Source: 'Fragaria x ananassa' phyllody phytoplasma | GTDB lineage: Bacteria > Bacillota_I > Bacilli_A > Acholeplasmatales > Acholeplasmataceae | Assembly (NCBI RefSeq): GCF_018274325.1 | Contig: NZ_JAGVRH010000004.1 | Coordinates: forward strand, 1-47,068 | DNA length: 47,068 nt | Direction of reading: 5' to 3' | Shown: piece after piece, positions 17,171 to 27,885 of the stretch | Layout: every line of letters begins with the position of its first letter | Numbering within the stretch: position 1 is the stretch's first letter | Notes under the pieces: model-generated | What the model saw: the letters and a program-made list of their open reading frames with translations, nothing else | What the model was told of the DNA's origin: nothing | Databases searched by the model: none | Position numbers and translations under genes: made by a program

Positions 17171-18805
17171 ATGTTGAATACAGAAAAAATGCAAAAAATT
17201 TCTAATTTTATCAAGACCATTATTCAAAAAGATTTGGAACAAAGGAAATATAATAAAATTATTACTCGTTTTCCTCCTGAACCAAATGGATTTTTACATT
17301 TAGGACATGCACGTGCCATTATTATTAATTTCGAATTAGCCAAATATTTTCAAGGTAAAACCATTTTGCGTTATGATGATACTAACCCCTCTAAAGAAAA
17401 ACAAATTTATGTAGATGCTATTTTAAAAGATATTCAATGGTTAGGGTATCAACCTGATCGTATTTCCTTTGCTTCTGATTATTTTGTGTTAATGTATCAA
17501 AAAGCTCTTTTTTTAATTAAAAAAGGTAAGGCTTATGTTGATAGCCTTACTTCTGAACAAATTACTAAATCAAGAGGTACTTTGTTGGAAAAAGGAACTG
17601 ATTCCCCTTATCGTAATCGCAGTATTGAAGAAAACATATCTCTTTTTGAAAAAATGGCAACAGGAAAATTTTGTAATGGTAGTAAAGTTTTACGAGCTAA
17701 AATTGATATGGGAAGCCCAAATCTTAATTTAAGAGATCCAGTGCTTTACCGCATTCTTTCAGCTGTTACTTTGAAACAAGAACATTGGCATATTTTCCCT
17801 ACTTACGATTATGCTCATCCTTTAGAAGATTCTTTTGAAAACATTTCTCATTCTTTATGTTCTTTAGAATTTGAAGATCATCGTCCTTTATATGATTGGG
17901 TTATTAAAGAAACACAAGTAAAGCATATTCCACGTCAAATTGAATTTGGACGTCTTAATTTAACTCAAACTTTAATGAGTAAAAGATACTTAAAAGAATT
18001 GGTGGACAAGAAAATAGTTACTGGTTGGGGCGATCCTAGAATGCCTACTTTATCAGGAATTAGAAAAAGAGGTTATTCTCCTCAAGCAATTAGAAATTTT
18101 GTTTTAGAAACAGGATTATCCAAAGTTAATTCACAAATAAAAAAGGAAATGCTAGAATCTTTTATTCGTAATGATTTATATCCTCAAGCTTTACCGAGGA
18201 TGGCAGTTATTAACCCTTTAAAAGTAACAATTATCAATTATTCTGAAAATAAAATAGAAGAACTAAAAGCCCCTTTTTATCCTAAAAATTCCAATCAGGT
18301 TCAAACAAGAACTATTTACTTTTCTCGTCATTTATATATTGAAAAAGATGATTTTGCAGTTGTTAAACCTAATTTAAAATATAAAAAATTAACTTTAGGA
18401 GAAGAAGTTCGTCTCTTTCATGCTTATTTTATTAAAGCTTGTGATGTTGTTAAAAACAACGAAGGAGAAGTAATTGAAGTTTTGGTAACATATGATTGTA
18501 AAACTCAAAGTGGTAGCAGTTTTAAAGAAAGACAACCTAATGGTACTATTCATTTTGTAGAAGCAACTACTGCTTGTCCAAGTACTTTTAATTTTTTTAC
18601 TCCTCTTTTAACAGAAAATGGTGATTTTAATAATAACTCTTGGCAAATCAAAAAAGGTTTTGTCGAAAAAAGTTTACAAAAAACGACTTTAAATGCTACA
18701 TTACAATTTTTAAGACAAGGTTTTTTTGTGTTAACTCAAGTAAAAGAACAAAAACTTATTTTTAATGAAATAGTTAGTTTAAAAAAAATAACAGTTATCA
18801 ATTAG
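17171..18805 (+). CDS. glnS: glutaminyl-tRNA synthetase
   Basis: 544 aa, class I synthetase. RFPPEPNGFLHLGHARA (34-49) contains the HIGH motif as HLGH (43-46); RYDDTNPSKE (67-76) is the conserved GlnRS segment; the KMSKS loop is LMSKR (268-272), followed by GWGDPRMPTLSGIRKRGYSP, diagnostic of GlnRS rather than GluRS. The C-terminal beta-barrel anticodon-binding domain is present. It charges tRNA-Gln directly, consistent with the tRNA-Gln(UUG) gene at 40900. Followed 43 bases later by the dead helicase gene. Confidence 0.95.
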   Translation: MLNTEKMQKISNFIKTIIQKDLEQRKYNKIITRFPPEPNGFLHLGHARAIIINFELAKYFQGKTILRYDDTNPSKEKQIYVDAILKDIQWLGYQPDRISFASDYFVLMYQKALFLIKKGKAYVDSLTSEQITKSRGTLLEKGTDSPYRNRSIEENISLFEKMATGKFCNGSKVLRAKIDMGSPNLNLRDPVLYRILSAVTLKQEHWHIFPTYDYAHPLEDSFENISHSLCSLEFEDHRPLYDWVIKETQVKHIPRQIEFGRLNLTQTLMSKRYLKELVDKKIVTGWGDPRMPTLSGIRKRGYSPQAIRNFVLETGLSKVNSQIKKEMLESFIRNDLYPQALPRMAVINPLKVTIINYSENKIEELKAPFYPKNSNQVQTRTIYFSRHLYIEKDDFAVVKPNLKYKKLTLGEEVRLFHAYFIKACDVVKNNEGEVIEVLVTYDCKTQSGSSFKERQPNGTIHFVEATTACPSTFNFFTPLLTENGDFNNNSWQIKKGFVEKSLQKTTLNATLQFLRQGFFVLTQVKEQKLIFNEIVSLKKITVIN

Positions 18806-19930
18806 TTTTTATATTTTTTTATGTTAACAAAAAATCAAAGGGATAAATATGTTTTCTCAAATAGATAATTAGTTAAAAAAATTAAATCCAAAGCAAATGA
18901 AAGCAGTAACTTCAAAAGCGCTAAGTTTTTGTTTAGTAGCTGGAGCAGGAACTGGAAAAACTACTACTTTAATCATGAAAATAGCTTATTTAATCAAGAA
19001 AGAAAACATTTCTAGCAAAAATTTTAGCTCTTACTTTTACTAATAAAGCAGCTAATCAAATGCAAAAAAAATATTACAAATAATTAATTGCTCTAATCAA
19101 GAAATTAATATTTGTACTTTTAATGCTTTAGGACATGAAGTTTTAAGGAAATTTATTCATCTTTTACCTTTTGGATATCAAAAAAATTTCATTATTATAT
19201 ATCATTGCGATAGAAATAAAATTCTTAAAATTATTTTAAAATAACTTAAGTTAAATCTTAAATTTTCTGATATTTCGAAATTAAAACGACGTATTTCATT
19301 TATTAAAAAAAAAAAAAATAAAAGATGAAGAATCTTTTCTTAAAAAAGCTATATCTTAAAAAAGCTATAAAAACAGAATCTACTAATCCCTTTGATCTTG
19401 TTTTTTTTAAACATAATTTATACAAAAAAAATAAAGATAAATATCAAAAATATTTACAAATTCATAATTTAATTGATTTTGATGATTTAATTTTATATAC
19501 TTATAATTATCTCCAAGTAAAGAAGTTATATCAATCATAATTTTAATATCTTTTAGTAGATGAGTTTCAAAATAATGATTTTTTTCAATATAAAATTTTA
19601 ACTTTTTTGTCAGAAAAAAAATCGTTATATTTTTGTAGTTGGAGATCCTCTGATCAAAATATTTATTCCTTTAGAGGATCTTGTTTTAAAAATAGTCAGT
19701 TATTTTTTAAAGCATTTTGACCCACAAATATCTTTTTTAGAACAAAATTATCATCCTTTACCCAATATTTTAACCAAAGCAAATCTTTTAATTAGTTTTA
19801 ATTAAGAACATCCTTTTAAAAAAAATAACTAGCGCACAATATGAACAAAAAGAAGAGATACAAGTTGTTTCTCAATTTTTTGAAAATTATTATCTAGAAG
19901 TACAATATATAGTTCGCAAAATTCAAAGAG

Positions 19931-20334
19931 GAATAGGTGATAAGTACTCAATAATTTGAAAGTTATTTATTTTTGCTTTGGGAATTAACATTAATATACC
20001 TTAATTTTAAGGTTTTATAACATAAAAATAAAAAAAACCAGCTTTTTTTTATCCTCTTTTTAAAACAATTCTTCCTGCAATAGCTACATTTATTTATTTT
20101 TCTTACTTAGCTATTGAAATATAACCTTTATGAGCTAAAAAAAATACAAACAAGAATAATAATGCCTAAAACAGGTAATAAACAATACATAAAAAAACTG
20201 CTTAGGGTTAATTTTTTTCTTCTAAAAAATTTTATTTTGGAATAATAACGTTTAATATTTCTTGCCATTTTGAATCTCCTTTTTTAATTTTTTTATAAAT
20301 AGGGAAAATAACTTTTTTCACTTATCACCTATTC
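19931..20334. mobile_element. 404-bp insertion in pcrA with 15-bp inverted ends
   Basis: GAATAGGTGATAAGT at 19931-19945 and its exact reverse complement at 20320-20334 bracket sequence unrelated to the helicase; helicase coding resumes just after (FAILYRNN). It contains a minus-strand small ORF with a good ribosome site (20128-20268). No transposase. It looks like a non-autonomous inserted element; no target duplication seen. Confidence 0.5.
20128..20268 (-). CDS. 46-aa basic membrane peptide inside the insertion
   Basis: ATG at 20266-20268 has AGGAG seven bases upstream. The product has a basic head (MARNIKRYYSKIKFFRRKK) and one membrane helix (about 25-44, MYCLLPVLGIIILVCIFF). Possible continuation after the stop (HKGYISIAK) suggests it could be the first part of a longer broken membrane protein, such as a transporter permease. 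The family is unknown. Confidence 0.4.
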   Translation of the reverse strand: MARNIKRYYSKIKFFRRKKLTLSSFFMYCLLPVLGIIILVCIFFSS

Positions 20335-21508
20335 TTTTCAAGTTTTATAGTGAAAAGCAAAAAAATATTGTTATCAAGATTTTGCTATTTTATACCGTAA
20401 TAATGTCATTGGTAAAATTTTAGAAAAAACCTTTCTTAACTGTAAATATCCCTTATATTTTTTTTTGATAATCTATCTTTTTATCAAAGAAAAATCATCA
20501 AAGATTTTTTAGCTTATTTGCAAATGATCATCAACCTTTTTCAAGATTTTTATTTAAAAAGGATTATTAATATTCCTAAAAGACAAATTTGAAAAGTATC
20601 TTTAGGGACATTTAGAAATATTTACTAAAGGATAAAAATTTATCTCTTTTTGAAACTTTACAACATCTAGATTAAATTAAGATTACTCAAAGGGCTAAAA
20701 AAACAATTAAAGCAGTTCCAAGACTTGATTAAAGAAATCAACATTAAGATAATTAAAAATCAATTTCATAGTCTTGGTGATATAATTACTTATGTTGATC
20801 AAATAATTTGTTATTCTTCTAATTCAAACCCAAATTCAAGCAAAAGATAAAGATATTGATGAAAAACAAAAAGTAGATAATTCATCCATTTTTTATATTG
20901 AAAAATTAAAAAATGTTTTAGTACAATTTGAGCAAAATGCAAAAGACAATCATTTTAAAAAATTAGCTAATTTTTTAGAACAAATATCTTTATATAACGA
21001 AAAAAAATAAAGAAATTAATCAAAATAAGCAAATCAATGATTATGTGAAATTAGCTACTATTCATAAAGTTAAAGGATTATAATTTAAAGTTGTTTTTCT
21101 TGCGGCTTTAGAAAATAATATTTTTGATTTTCATAAGTTATAAGAATTAGCAGAATCAAGGCGATTAGTTTATGTAGCTGTTACAAGAGCGCGAAAGAAA
21201 TTATTTTTTAAAAGGAACTTATCAAATAAACTTATATGGTAAAATTTAGATCATTTGCCATCAATCTTTTTAAAAGAAATGGGCTTTTGTTTTACCAAAA
21301 ATAATTCTAATGTTCAATATCTATTTCAAAAAGGAAAACAAGTAAAACATCATCTTTTTGGTTTAGGTGTTGTTATTTCATTGCAAGAAAAAATAATAAT
21401 TGTTCAATTTTTAAATCCGCGAAATATTCAAAAATTTGAAAATTATAACAAATATTTACAAAAAATATCGTTTAAAAACATATTAAAAAAAGAAGGAGAA
21501 TATAATTT

Positions 21509-21745
21509 ATGAATACACTACAAACACAAATAGTAGCAATGATAATTATTTCTATTTTAATTATTTTAAATATTTTATTTTTATCCAACAATAATGATGC
21601 AGTTTCTTTTTCAAGCAGTTCTTTTAGTTCAAATCAAAGTCGTAAAATTAAAGGAGAACATTTTTTTCTAAGTTGTATAATGACTCTTTTAACAATTGCT
21701 TATTTTGGAATTTCCTTTTATAATAAGCATTATCTTGCGGTGTAA
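21509..21745 (+). CDS. secG: preprotein translocase subunit SecG
   Basis: 78 aa with two membrane helices (about 7-25 and 52-72) joined by a Ser/Asn-rich loop (NNNDAVSFSSSSFSSNQSRK), the SecG layout and length. SecG assists SecYEG in protein export, which matters here because SVM effectors use the Sec route. ATG with an AAGGAG site; it overlaps the final codon of the helicase remnant by ATGA, so it remains tied to that dead gene's transcript. Sequence identity in SecG is low, so the call rests on topology, loop and size. Confidence 0.7.
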   Translation: MNTLQTQIVAMIIISILIILNILFLSNNNDAVSFSSSSFSSNQSRKIKGEHFFLSCIMTLLTIAYFGISFYNKHYLAV

Positions 21746-22081
21746 TTATATTATAAAAAAAATTTAATTAGATTAATTATTTTGTTATTTGTATAAAATA
21801 AGAAAAACGAAAAAAGAAACCTTTTATTTGATTGTTTGATATTTCTCATTTCATTGCCTTTCATTTTGTTGCATTAACTTTTAATCTAAATTTATTTTTT
21901 TTATATATTAAAAAATGTTATCTTAAAAGTTTTAGTATATGATAAAATATAAGAGAGTTCTGTTTTTTTACATTTTATATTTTTTTTTGAAATGATATAT
22001 TAAAATTTAAACATCGTGGATGCATTATTGATTTAGTAAATATAATTAAAAACTATTAGGTAGGGAGGTTGATAAGTTATT
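21746..22081. other. intergenic, secG to hlyIII
   Basis: About 335 A+T-rich bases. A TAGGGAGG ribosome site for the next gene sits at 22061-22068. No gene seen. Confidence 0.5.
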
Positions 22082-22768
22082 TTGAAATGGCCTATCAAAT
22101 CAAGTGACCAACAAACATTAGGTGAGGAAATTGCTAATACTATTTCTCACGGTTTAATGATCCCTTTAGGGATTTTTATCCTTGTTTTTTTTAGTATTGA
22201 GGCTTCTAAACAAAGAACACTCGCGACTAATTTTATTGTGTTAATTTTTAGTATATCAATGATTATTCTTTATTTAATGAGCACTTTATTTCATGCTTTA
22301 GCTTTTACTAAAGCACAAAAATTTTTTCAAAAAACCGATCATATCAGCATTTATTTATTGATTTGGGGAACTTTTGCTCCTATTTTATTGCTTTTAAAAG
22401 AATTGCAAGAACCATTTTTTAATTTATCTATTACAAAAGGACAATTTTTTTTTATTTCCCAATGTATTTTAGTGTTATGTGGCATTCTTGGAAAAATATT
22501 TTGGTTTAACAAAGGAAAGAATCTTCACATTGTATTTTATGTTTTATTGGGATGGAGCGGACTACTTTTTTTCCCAAAATTAATGGAACCACATAATAAA
22601 CGAATTTTGCTTTTTATTTTTTTAGGGGGAGTTTTTTATAGCTTAGGTGTCTTTTTTTATGTCAAAGATAATAAAAAATATTTTCATTTCATTTGGCATA
22701 TTTTTGTCATGTTAGGAACTTTATTTCATGTTTTAGGAATATATTTTTTATTAAAAAACTTAAATTAA
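22082..22768 (+). CDS. hemolysin III family membrane protein (PAQR superfamily)
   Basis: 228 aa with seven predicted membrane segments. Family motifs: EEIANTISHGLMIPLG near the N-terminus, STLFHALA in the second/third helix region, KTDHISIYLLIWGTFAP, and the C-terminal HIFVMLGTLFHVLG whose His residues, with the earlier ones, form the metal site of PAQR proteins. Bacterial members are linked to membrane homeostasis or pore formation; the precise role is unclear. TTG at 22082 lies 13 bases after GGAGG; an in-frame ATT at 22079 is nearer the usual distance, so the start is uncertain by one codon. Confidence 0.9.
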   Translation: MKWPIKSSDQQTLGEEIANTISHGLMIPLGIFILVFFSIEASKQRTLATNFIVLIFSISMIILYLMSTLFHALAFTKAQKFFQKTDHISIYLLIWGTFAPILLLLKELQEPFFNLSITKGQFFFISQCILVLCGILGKIFWFNKGKNLHIVFYVLLGWSGLLFFPKLMEPHNKRILLFIFLGGVFYSLGVFFYVKDNKKYFHFIWHIFVMLGTLFHVLGIYFLLKNLN

Positions 22769-22964
22769 GATTTTTGATAAAATTTTAAAATACATAAAAA
22801 TATGATTTAAATTCAATATTTCACAATTTTACCTTTATTACAATAATTTCAATGAATTAGAATTTATGAATTAAATTTAAAAATATCAATATACAAAAAA
22901 ATGATAAATTTTAAAATAAATAATTAACACAGCTAAACAAAAAAACAGAAAAGAGAAAAAATAT

Positions 22965-24188
22965 ATGAAAATTATTTCGGTAAATTCAGGTAGTTCGTCT
23001 TTAAAATTTCAATTATTAGAAATGCCAGAAGAACAAATGATTGTTTCAGGTGTAATCGAAAGAATTGGCTCTACACATACTTCTTTAACCATTAAAACAA
23101 ATTTGCATAAAGAGACTAAAACATTGCCTGTTCCTAATCATCAAAAAGCAGTTGAATTATTGTTAAATATTTTAATTCAAAAAAAAATTATTAATCGATT
23201 AGAAGAAATTGAAGGAGTTGGACATCGAATTGTTCAAGGGGGAGAGTTGTTTACAGATGCGACTATTTTAACTGATAAAACAATTGCTCAAGTGGAAAGC
23301 CTTAATGATTTAGCTCCTTTGCATAACCCAGCTAACGTTATCAGTATTAAAGCTTTTAAAAAAGTATTACCTCAAGTTTTACAAGTTGGAGTTTTTGATA
23401 CAACCTTTCACCAAACTATTCCTAAAGTTAATTTTTTATATGCCACTCCTTATTATTGGTATCAAAAATATCAAGTTAGAAAATATGGGGCTCATGGAAC
23501 ATCTTATAAATATGTAACTGCCAAAATACAGTCTATTTTAGGCAAAAAAGATGCCAAAATAATTATTTGTCACGTTGGTAATGGAGTTTCTTTGTGTGCT
23601 GTTAATTCTGGGAAATCTTTGGATACTTCTATGGGTTTCACTCCTTTAGAAGGGGTCCCAATGGGTACTAGAAGTGGTAATATCGATCCTGCAGTGATTA
23701 AATTTATTGCAGATAAAGAAAACAAAAGCATTGACGATATTATCGATGATTTAAATAAAAAATCTGGTTATCTTGGTGTTTCAGGGATTTCAAATGATTC
23801 TAGAGATATTTTAGCAGAAATTGAAAAAGGGAATCCTCAAGCTCGTTTATCTCATGATATCCAAGTAAAACGTATAGTTGATTATATTGCTAGTTATTAT
23901 GTTTTATTAAAAGGTATTGATGCTTTAGTTTTTACTGCTGGAATCGGTGAAAATTCTGTTTTTTTTAGATCAGAAGTAATTAATCGTTTAGAAGTTTTAG
24001 GAATTAAATTAGATGAAAAAAAGAATAAAACTCAAGGAAAAGAAACCCTTATTACAACTCCTGAATCTCTTATTAAAGTTTTTGTAATCCCTACTAACGA
24101 AGAACTTGCAATTGCTCAAGATGTTTTACGATTACAAAAAAGTTTAAATAATGATAAAAAAAGTGATGATTGCCCTTATTGTTGTTAA
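22965..24188 (+). CDS. ackA: acetate kinase
   Basis: 407 aa, full length. Substrate motifs: NSGSSSLKF (7-15), EGVGHRIVQGGE (about 84-95), FDTTFHQ (about 143-149), ICHVGNGVSL, the GVPMGTRSGNIDP segment, and AGIGENS (about 326) at the nucleotide site. It converts acetyl phosphate and ADP to acetate and ATP, a main ATP source in phytoplasmas, which lack oxidative phosphorylation. The C-terminus ends in an unusual KKSDDCPYCC tail with three Cys. The terminator at 24204 follows directly. Confidence 0.97.
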   Translation: MKIISVNSGSSSLKFQLLEMPEEQMIVSGVIERIGSTHTSLTIKTNLHKETKTLPVPNHQKAVELLLNILIQKKIINRLEEIEGVGHRIVQGGELFTDATILTDKTIAQVESLNDLAPLHNPANVISIKAFKKVLPQVLQVGVFDTTFHQTIPKVNFLYATPYYWYQKYQVRKYGAHGTSYKYVTAKIQSILGKKDAKIIICHVGNGVSLCAVNSGKSLDTSMGFTPLEGVPMGTRSGNIDPAVIKFIADKENKSIDDIIDDLNKKSGYLGVSGISNDSRDILAEIEKGNPQARLSHDIQVKRIVDYIASYYVLLKGIDALVFTAGIGENSVFFRSEVINRLEVLGIKLDEKKNKTQGKETLITTPESLIKVFVIPTNEELAIAQDVLRLQKSLNNDKKSDDCPYCC

Positions 24189-24203
24189 TTATAATTAAAT
24201 CTT

Positions 24204-24225
24204 AAAGTCTTTGAAAGACTTTTTT
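24204..24225 (+). terminator. ackA terminator
   Basis: AAGTCTT/AAGACTT hairpin with a T run, ending right at the 5' end of tRNA-Ser, so the tRNA is either processed from read-through or uses a promoter overlapping ackA. Confidence 0.7.
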
Positions 24226-24315
24226 GGAGGAATACTCAAGTGGCTGAAGAGGCACGCTTGGAAAGCGTGTAGATCTAATCTAGATGCGAGGGTTCGAATC
24301 CCTCTTCCTCCGCCA
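24226..24315 (+). tRNA. tRNA-Ser(GGA)
   Basis: 90 bases including encoded CCA. Acceptor GGAGGAA pairs with TTCCTCC, discriminator G; anticodon loop TTGGAAA inside the CACGC/GCGTG stem gives anticodon GGA (Ser, UCC/UCU); the long variable arm (TAGATCTAATCTA) is typical of class II tRNA-Ser; T loop TTCGAAT. Confidence 0.95.
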
Positions 24316-24475
24316 AAAACTAAAATAATTAAATAATATTTATTAATCAAACTAAAAAAACACCATTAACTTTTAAAAAATAATCAATCACTCAAGTAAA
24401 TATTCTTTAAAGTTTTTCTCAAAATTAATATTTAACTTTTTTTAATCTTGGTTAATCATCAAAAGAATGAATATA

Positions 24476-24682
24476 TCATTTTAAGATATTTTTTTGACCC
24501 AATTCTTTTAAAATTTGGTCTAAAATTACTTTCACTTGAGGATTAACAAAAAGAATATGATTTTTATCTTTAAAATGAGTTTTCTTACTACAGTTTTTTA
24601 AAACTACAATTTTTAATTTTCGTAGATCAACTTTTTTTAACATTTTACGAATTTTTTGTTCTTTAACTTGTTTTTTTAACAT
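24476..24682 (-). CDS. small basic hypothetical protein
   Basis: 68 aa from ATG 24680-24682 (the frame opens three codons earlier at TTG). Very Lys-rich (MLKKQVKEQKIRKMLKKVDL), then a hydrophobic strand (LKIVVLKNC) and ILFVNPQVKVILDQILKEL at the end. No signal or membrane helix. Weak ribosome site (GGA). It stands alone between tRNA-Ser and priA on the opposite strand. It could be a real small nucleic-acid-binding protein or chance; I do not recognise it. Confidence 0.4.
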   Translation of the reverse strand: MLKKQVKEQKIRKMLKKVDLRKLKIVVLKNCSKKTHFKDKNHILFVNPQVKVILDQILKELGQKNILK

Positions 24683-24691
24683 TGATTCCAA

Positions 24692-25181
24692 TCTTTGTTT
24701 ATTTTTTAATTTTATTAATCTCTATAAAACTGTTATATAATTTATTATTAAAATTTATTTATAAAAAACACTTTATATTTATTTTTGAACCATTAATTTA
24801 TGAATTTATATATTGAAAATTCTATTTAATTAAAATTATTTTTATATTTTAACCAATCTCCATTTAATTTAATAATTAGTTTTATTAAACAAATTTGTTA
24901 TAATTTTAATTATGTAAAATACAAATAAAATTATTTTGTATTGAATATGATTTCTTCAAATAACTTTAATCTTTTTATAATTAGACATAAACTCTCTTTA
25001 GTAATAAGAAAGAATTTTTAATATATCCCTCTTATTATAAAAAAAAATTCATAGAAAGAAACAACAAAATAAAAATAGTTATTAATGTTATGAAGCGAAT
25101 TGATAAGTTTTGTTTATTATTTAATATAAATTTCAATTTTGAAATTAACTTTCAAAAAAAGAAAGTGAAAGGCCATTAAAA
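24692..25181. other. intergenic upstream of priA
   Basis: About 490 A+T-rich bases. A GAAAGG-GGCCATT leader lies just before the priA start (25167-25177). No gene or clear structure seen. Confidence 0.5.
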
Positions 25182-27564
25182 TTGATAGCTCAAGTTATTA
25201 TAGAACTTCCAACTTCTGCTTTAAATCACTATTTTGATTATTTAGTTCCTGAAAAATTCATCCCTTTAGCGAAAAAAGGAGTGAGAGTGATCGTTTCTTT
25301 TGGAAAAAATAATTCACAACATTTAGGTTATATCGTTAATATAACAAATAAAAGTATTTTTGCTAATAAATATTTGATTAGTGTTTTAGATGAACAACCT
25401 TATTTTAATGAAGAATTATTTTTATTGGCAGAAGAAATGTTAAAAACCCCTTTTGTTCTGAAAACTTTAGTTTATAATACAATTATTCCCAAAGAATTTT
25501 TAATAACTTATTTAAAAGAAATCACCATCATTAAAAGAGCTTTGATTCCTAAAAACATCCAAACTTTGATTCCTCAACAAAATAAATTTTTGTTAAACAC
25601 TAATAATAAAATTTTACAAGAATTACAAAAATTATCACAAAAAGGAATTCTTAAAATTCAAAATATTTTAAAAACAACTAAAAAAGTGAAAACAAATATT
25701 TGTTATAATTTAAATCCAAAAATAAAATCATTAAGCCAATTAAATTTGACTCCTAAGCAAAAAGATTTTATTCTTAAATTATCTTCCTTGCAACAATATT
25801 TAAACCATAATCAATCTGTTCCATTACATAAAATAACAATATTAAGAAAAGAAGCACTCCTTTTAACTTCTTCAAATATTATTAATAAATTACTCCAACA
25901 AGAAATTCTTTTAAAAAGTACTAAAAAAATAGATATATTTTTGAAACATCATTTTAAACCTTTAGAAGAAAATAAAAAAATTATCTTAAATGAAGAACAA
26001 AAAAAAATATTACAACAAATTAATTTAAAAAAATATCAAACTTATCTTTTGCATGGTAAAACTAGTTCCGGAAAGACAGAAATTTACTTAAATTTAATAG
26101 CTAAAATTTTGAAACAAAAAAAGCAAGTATTATTTTTAGTTCCTGAAGTTATGTTGATAGCTCCTTTAATACAACGTTTAAAAAGTAAATTCACTATGAC
26201 AGAAATTGCAGTTTTACACAGTTATTTAACTCCTTTGCAAAAACAAGATCAATTCAATAAAATTAAAAATCAAAAAGTACAAATTGTTTTAGGAACTAGA
26301 AGTGCTATTTTCGCTCCTCTTAATTATTTAGGAATCATTATTATCAACGAAGAACATGATGAATCTTTGTTAGAAAAAAAAGTCTCCTTATGATGCCAAA
26401 GAATTGGCGCAAATTAGAGCTAAATATCATCAAATTCCTTTAATATTAGGAAGCGCCACGCCATCTTTAGAAAGTTACCATCAAGTTTATCAAAAAAAAT
26501 ATCAACTGTTAAAATTAACCCAAAGAGCTTTAATTAAAACTTTTCCACCAATTCAATTAATCGATATGAAAGAAGAATTAAAAAAAGGTAATTTAGAACC
26601 ATTTTCAAATTCTTTAAAAAAAGCTTTAAAATAAACGTTAGCTAAAAAAGAACAAGCTATTTTTTTTATCAACACTAAAGGTTTTTCTCCTTTTGTCTTG
26701 TGTCGATTTTGTGGTCATGTTCCTAAATGCTATAATTGCAATTATAGTCTTACTTTTTATTACAAAAACAATATATTAAAATGTAGTTATTGTGGTTATA
26801 AAACACCTTTTAAAACCGAATGTTCTTGTTGCCAAAAAAATACAATTAAAACTGTAGGAATAGGGATTGAATATATTGAACATTATTTGAAAAAGAATTT
26901 TCCTCAAGCAAAAATAATTAAATTTGATTCAGATAACATAAAAAAAATTTCTCAATATAAGTGATTATGGAGTGATTTCCAACTAAGAAAAGCTGATATT
27001 TTACTAGGAACGCAAATGATAGCTAAAGGTTTAGATTTTCATCAAGTAACTTTAGTAGGTGTTTTAATGGCCGATGCTCTTTTAAAAATACCAAATTTTA
27101 AAGCTTCTGAAAAAACATTTCAATTGTTAATTCAAGCCGCTGGGCGTTGCGCTAGGAAAAAAGAAGGAAAAGTAATTATTCAAAGTTATAATTTAGAACA
27201 TTTTGCAATTAAAAGAGCAGCTCTTTATGATGAAAATAACTTTATTCAACAACTGTTAGAAGAAAGAAAGATCACACAAAATTTTCCCTTCGGTTATCTT
27301 AGTAAGATTTTAATTGCTCATTCTAATTTTCAAAAAACTTTTAAGATAGCGTTTCGCATTAAAAATATTTTAGAATACAATTCCCAGCAAAAAATAAAAG
27401 TTTTAGGACCTCTTTTATCATTAACACCTAAAAAAAATAATTATTATCGTTGTCTGCTAACTCTTAAATATCAAAAATGGCCTTTAAACCTAAATTTTAT
27501 CATATCTCATAAAATAAATCAAGACGCTTTTATTTTTTTTGATCGTTTTGCCGTTTTATTATAA
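25182..27564 (+). pseudogene. priA: primosomal replication-restart helicase PriA, frameshifted
   Basis: N-terminal DNA-binding domain at 25182-25500 (IIELPTSALNHYFDYLVPE); helicase Walker A GKTSSGKTE near 26060; the motif II box reads NEEHD where DEEH is expected. An extra base in an A run near 26380 shifts frame, and coding resumes with SPYDAKELAQIRAKYH. TAA 26632-26634 replaces a codon in ALK-TLAKKEQ. The zinc-binding part has the paired CxxC motifs (CRFCG, CYNC, CSYCG, CSCC; 26698-26830); TGA 26962-26964 is a third lesion; then GTQMIAKGLDFHQVTLVG (motif V) and QAAGRCARK (motif VI). The intact protein reloads the replisome at stalled forks. Little decayed, so the loss looks recent. Confidence 0.9.
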
Positions 27565-27885
27565 AAATAATTGTTTTTAAAATATTTTTTTGATAACTAC
27601 AAATAAACATAGCAGATGATTAAAAGGTGTAAAAATAACAAGCTCACCACTACAAAACAATAACTATTTTTTTATATTTGCGAATAACGAACAATTGTTT
27701 TTTTTAACGCAATTGACATTTTTCTTTATTTATGCTATACTTAAAATAGTTATTATAATATAATTATATGTAAAAGTGAGGTTTTTTTTAAAATAAATGG
27801 ACGATAGTGATAATATAAAGTTGCTGAAAAGAGGTATTAATTTACAAAAATTGTTGGTAATTATAAAGCAAATTAAAAAGGTTAT
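27565..27885. other. intergenic with the corC promoter
   Basis: About 320 bases; holds the promoter at 27713-27741 and about 145 bases of untranslated leader. No gene seen. Confidence 0.5.
27713..27741 (+). promoter_or_regulatory. consensus sigma-70 promoter
   Basis: TTGACA at 27713-27718, 17-base spacer, TATACT at 27736-27741; nearly ideal. It would drive the membrane protein gene at 27886. Confidence 0.8.

Larger units (their letters stand above)
18849..21512 (+). pseudogene. pcrA: UvrD/PcrA-type DNA helicase, ruined
   Basis: Fragments in order across all frames: NPKQMKAVTS and the Walker A LVAGAGTGKTTTL (motif I) at about 18890-18970, INICTFNALGHEVLRKF, the LVDEFQ (motif II) region near 19555, VVGDP near 19635, LEQNYHPLPNILTKA (motif III-IV area) near 19740, FAILYRNN at 20384, LATIHKVKGL (motif V) near 21055, RLVYVAVTRARKKLF (motif VI) near 21165, and the UvrD C-terminal VKHHLFGLGVVISL. 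A TAG falls within the first ten codons, many frameshifts follow, and a 404-bp insert splits it at 19931-20334. The intact enzyme unwinds DNA in repair and rolling-circle replication. Its last codon overlaps the secG start. Confidence 0.85.

Noticed and set aside
19325-19540. 71-codon frame inside the helicase remnant
   Set aside because: It is a fragment of the decayed pcrA coding sequence, not a separate gene.
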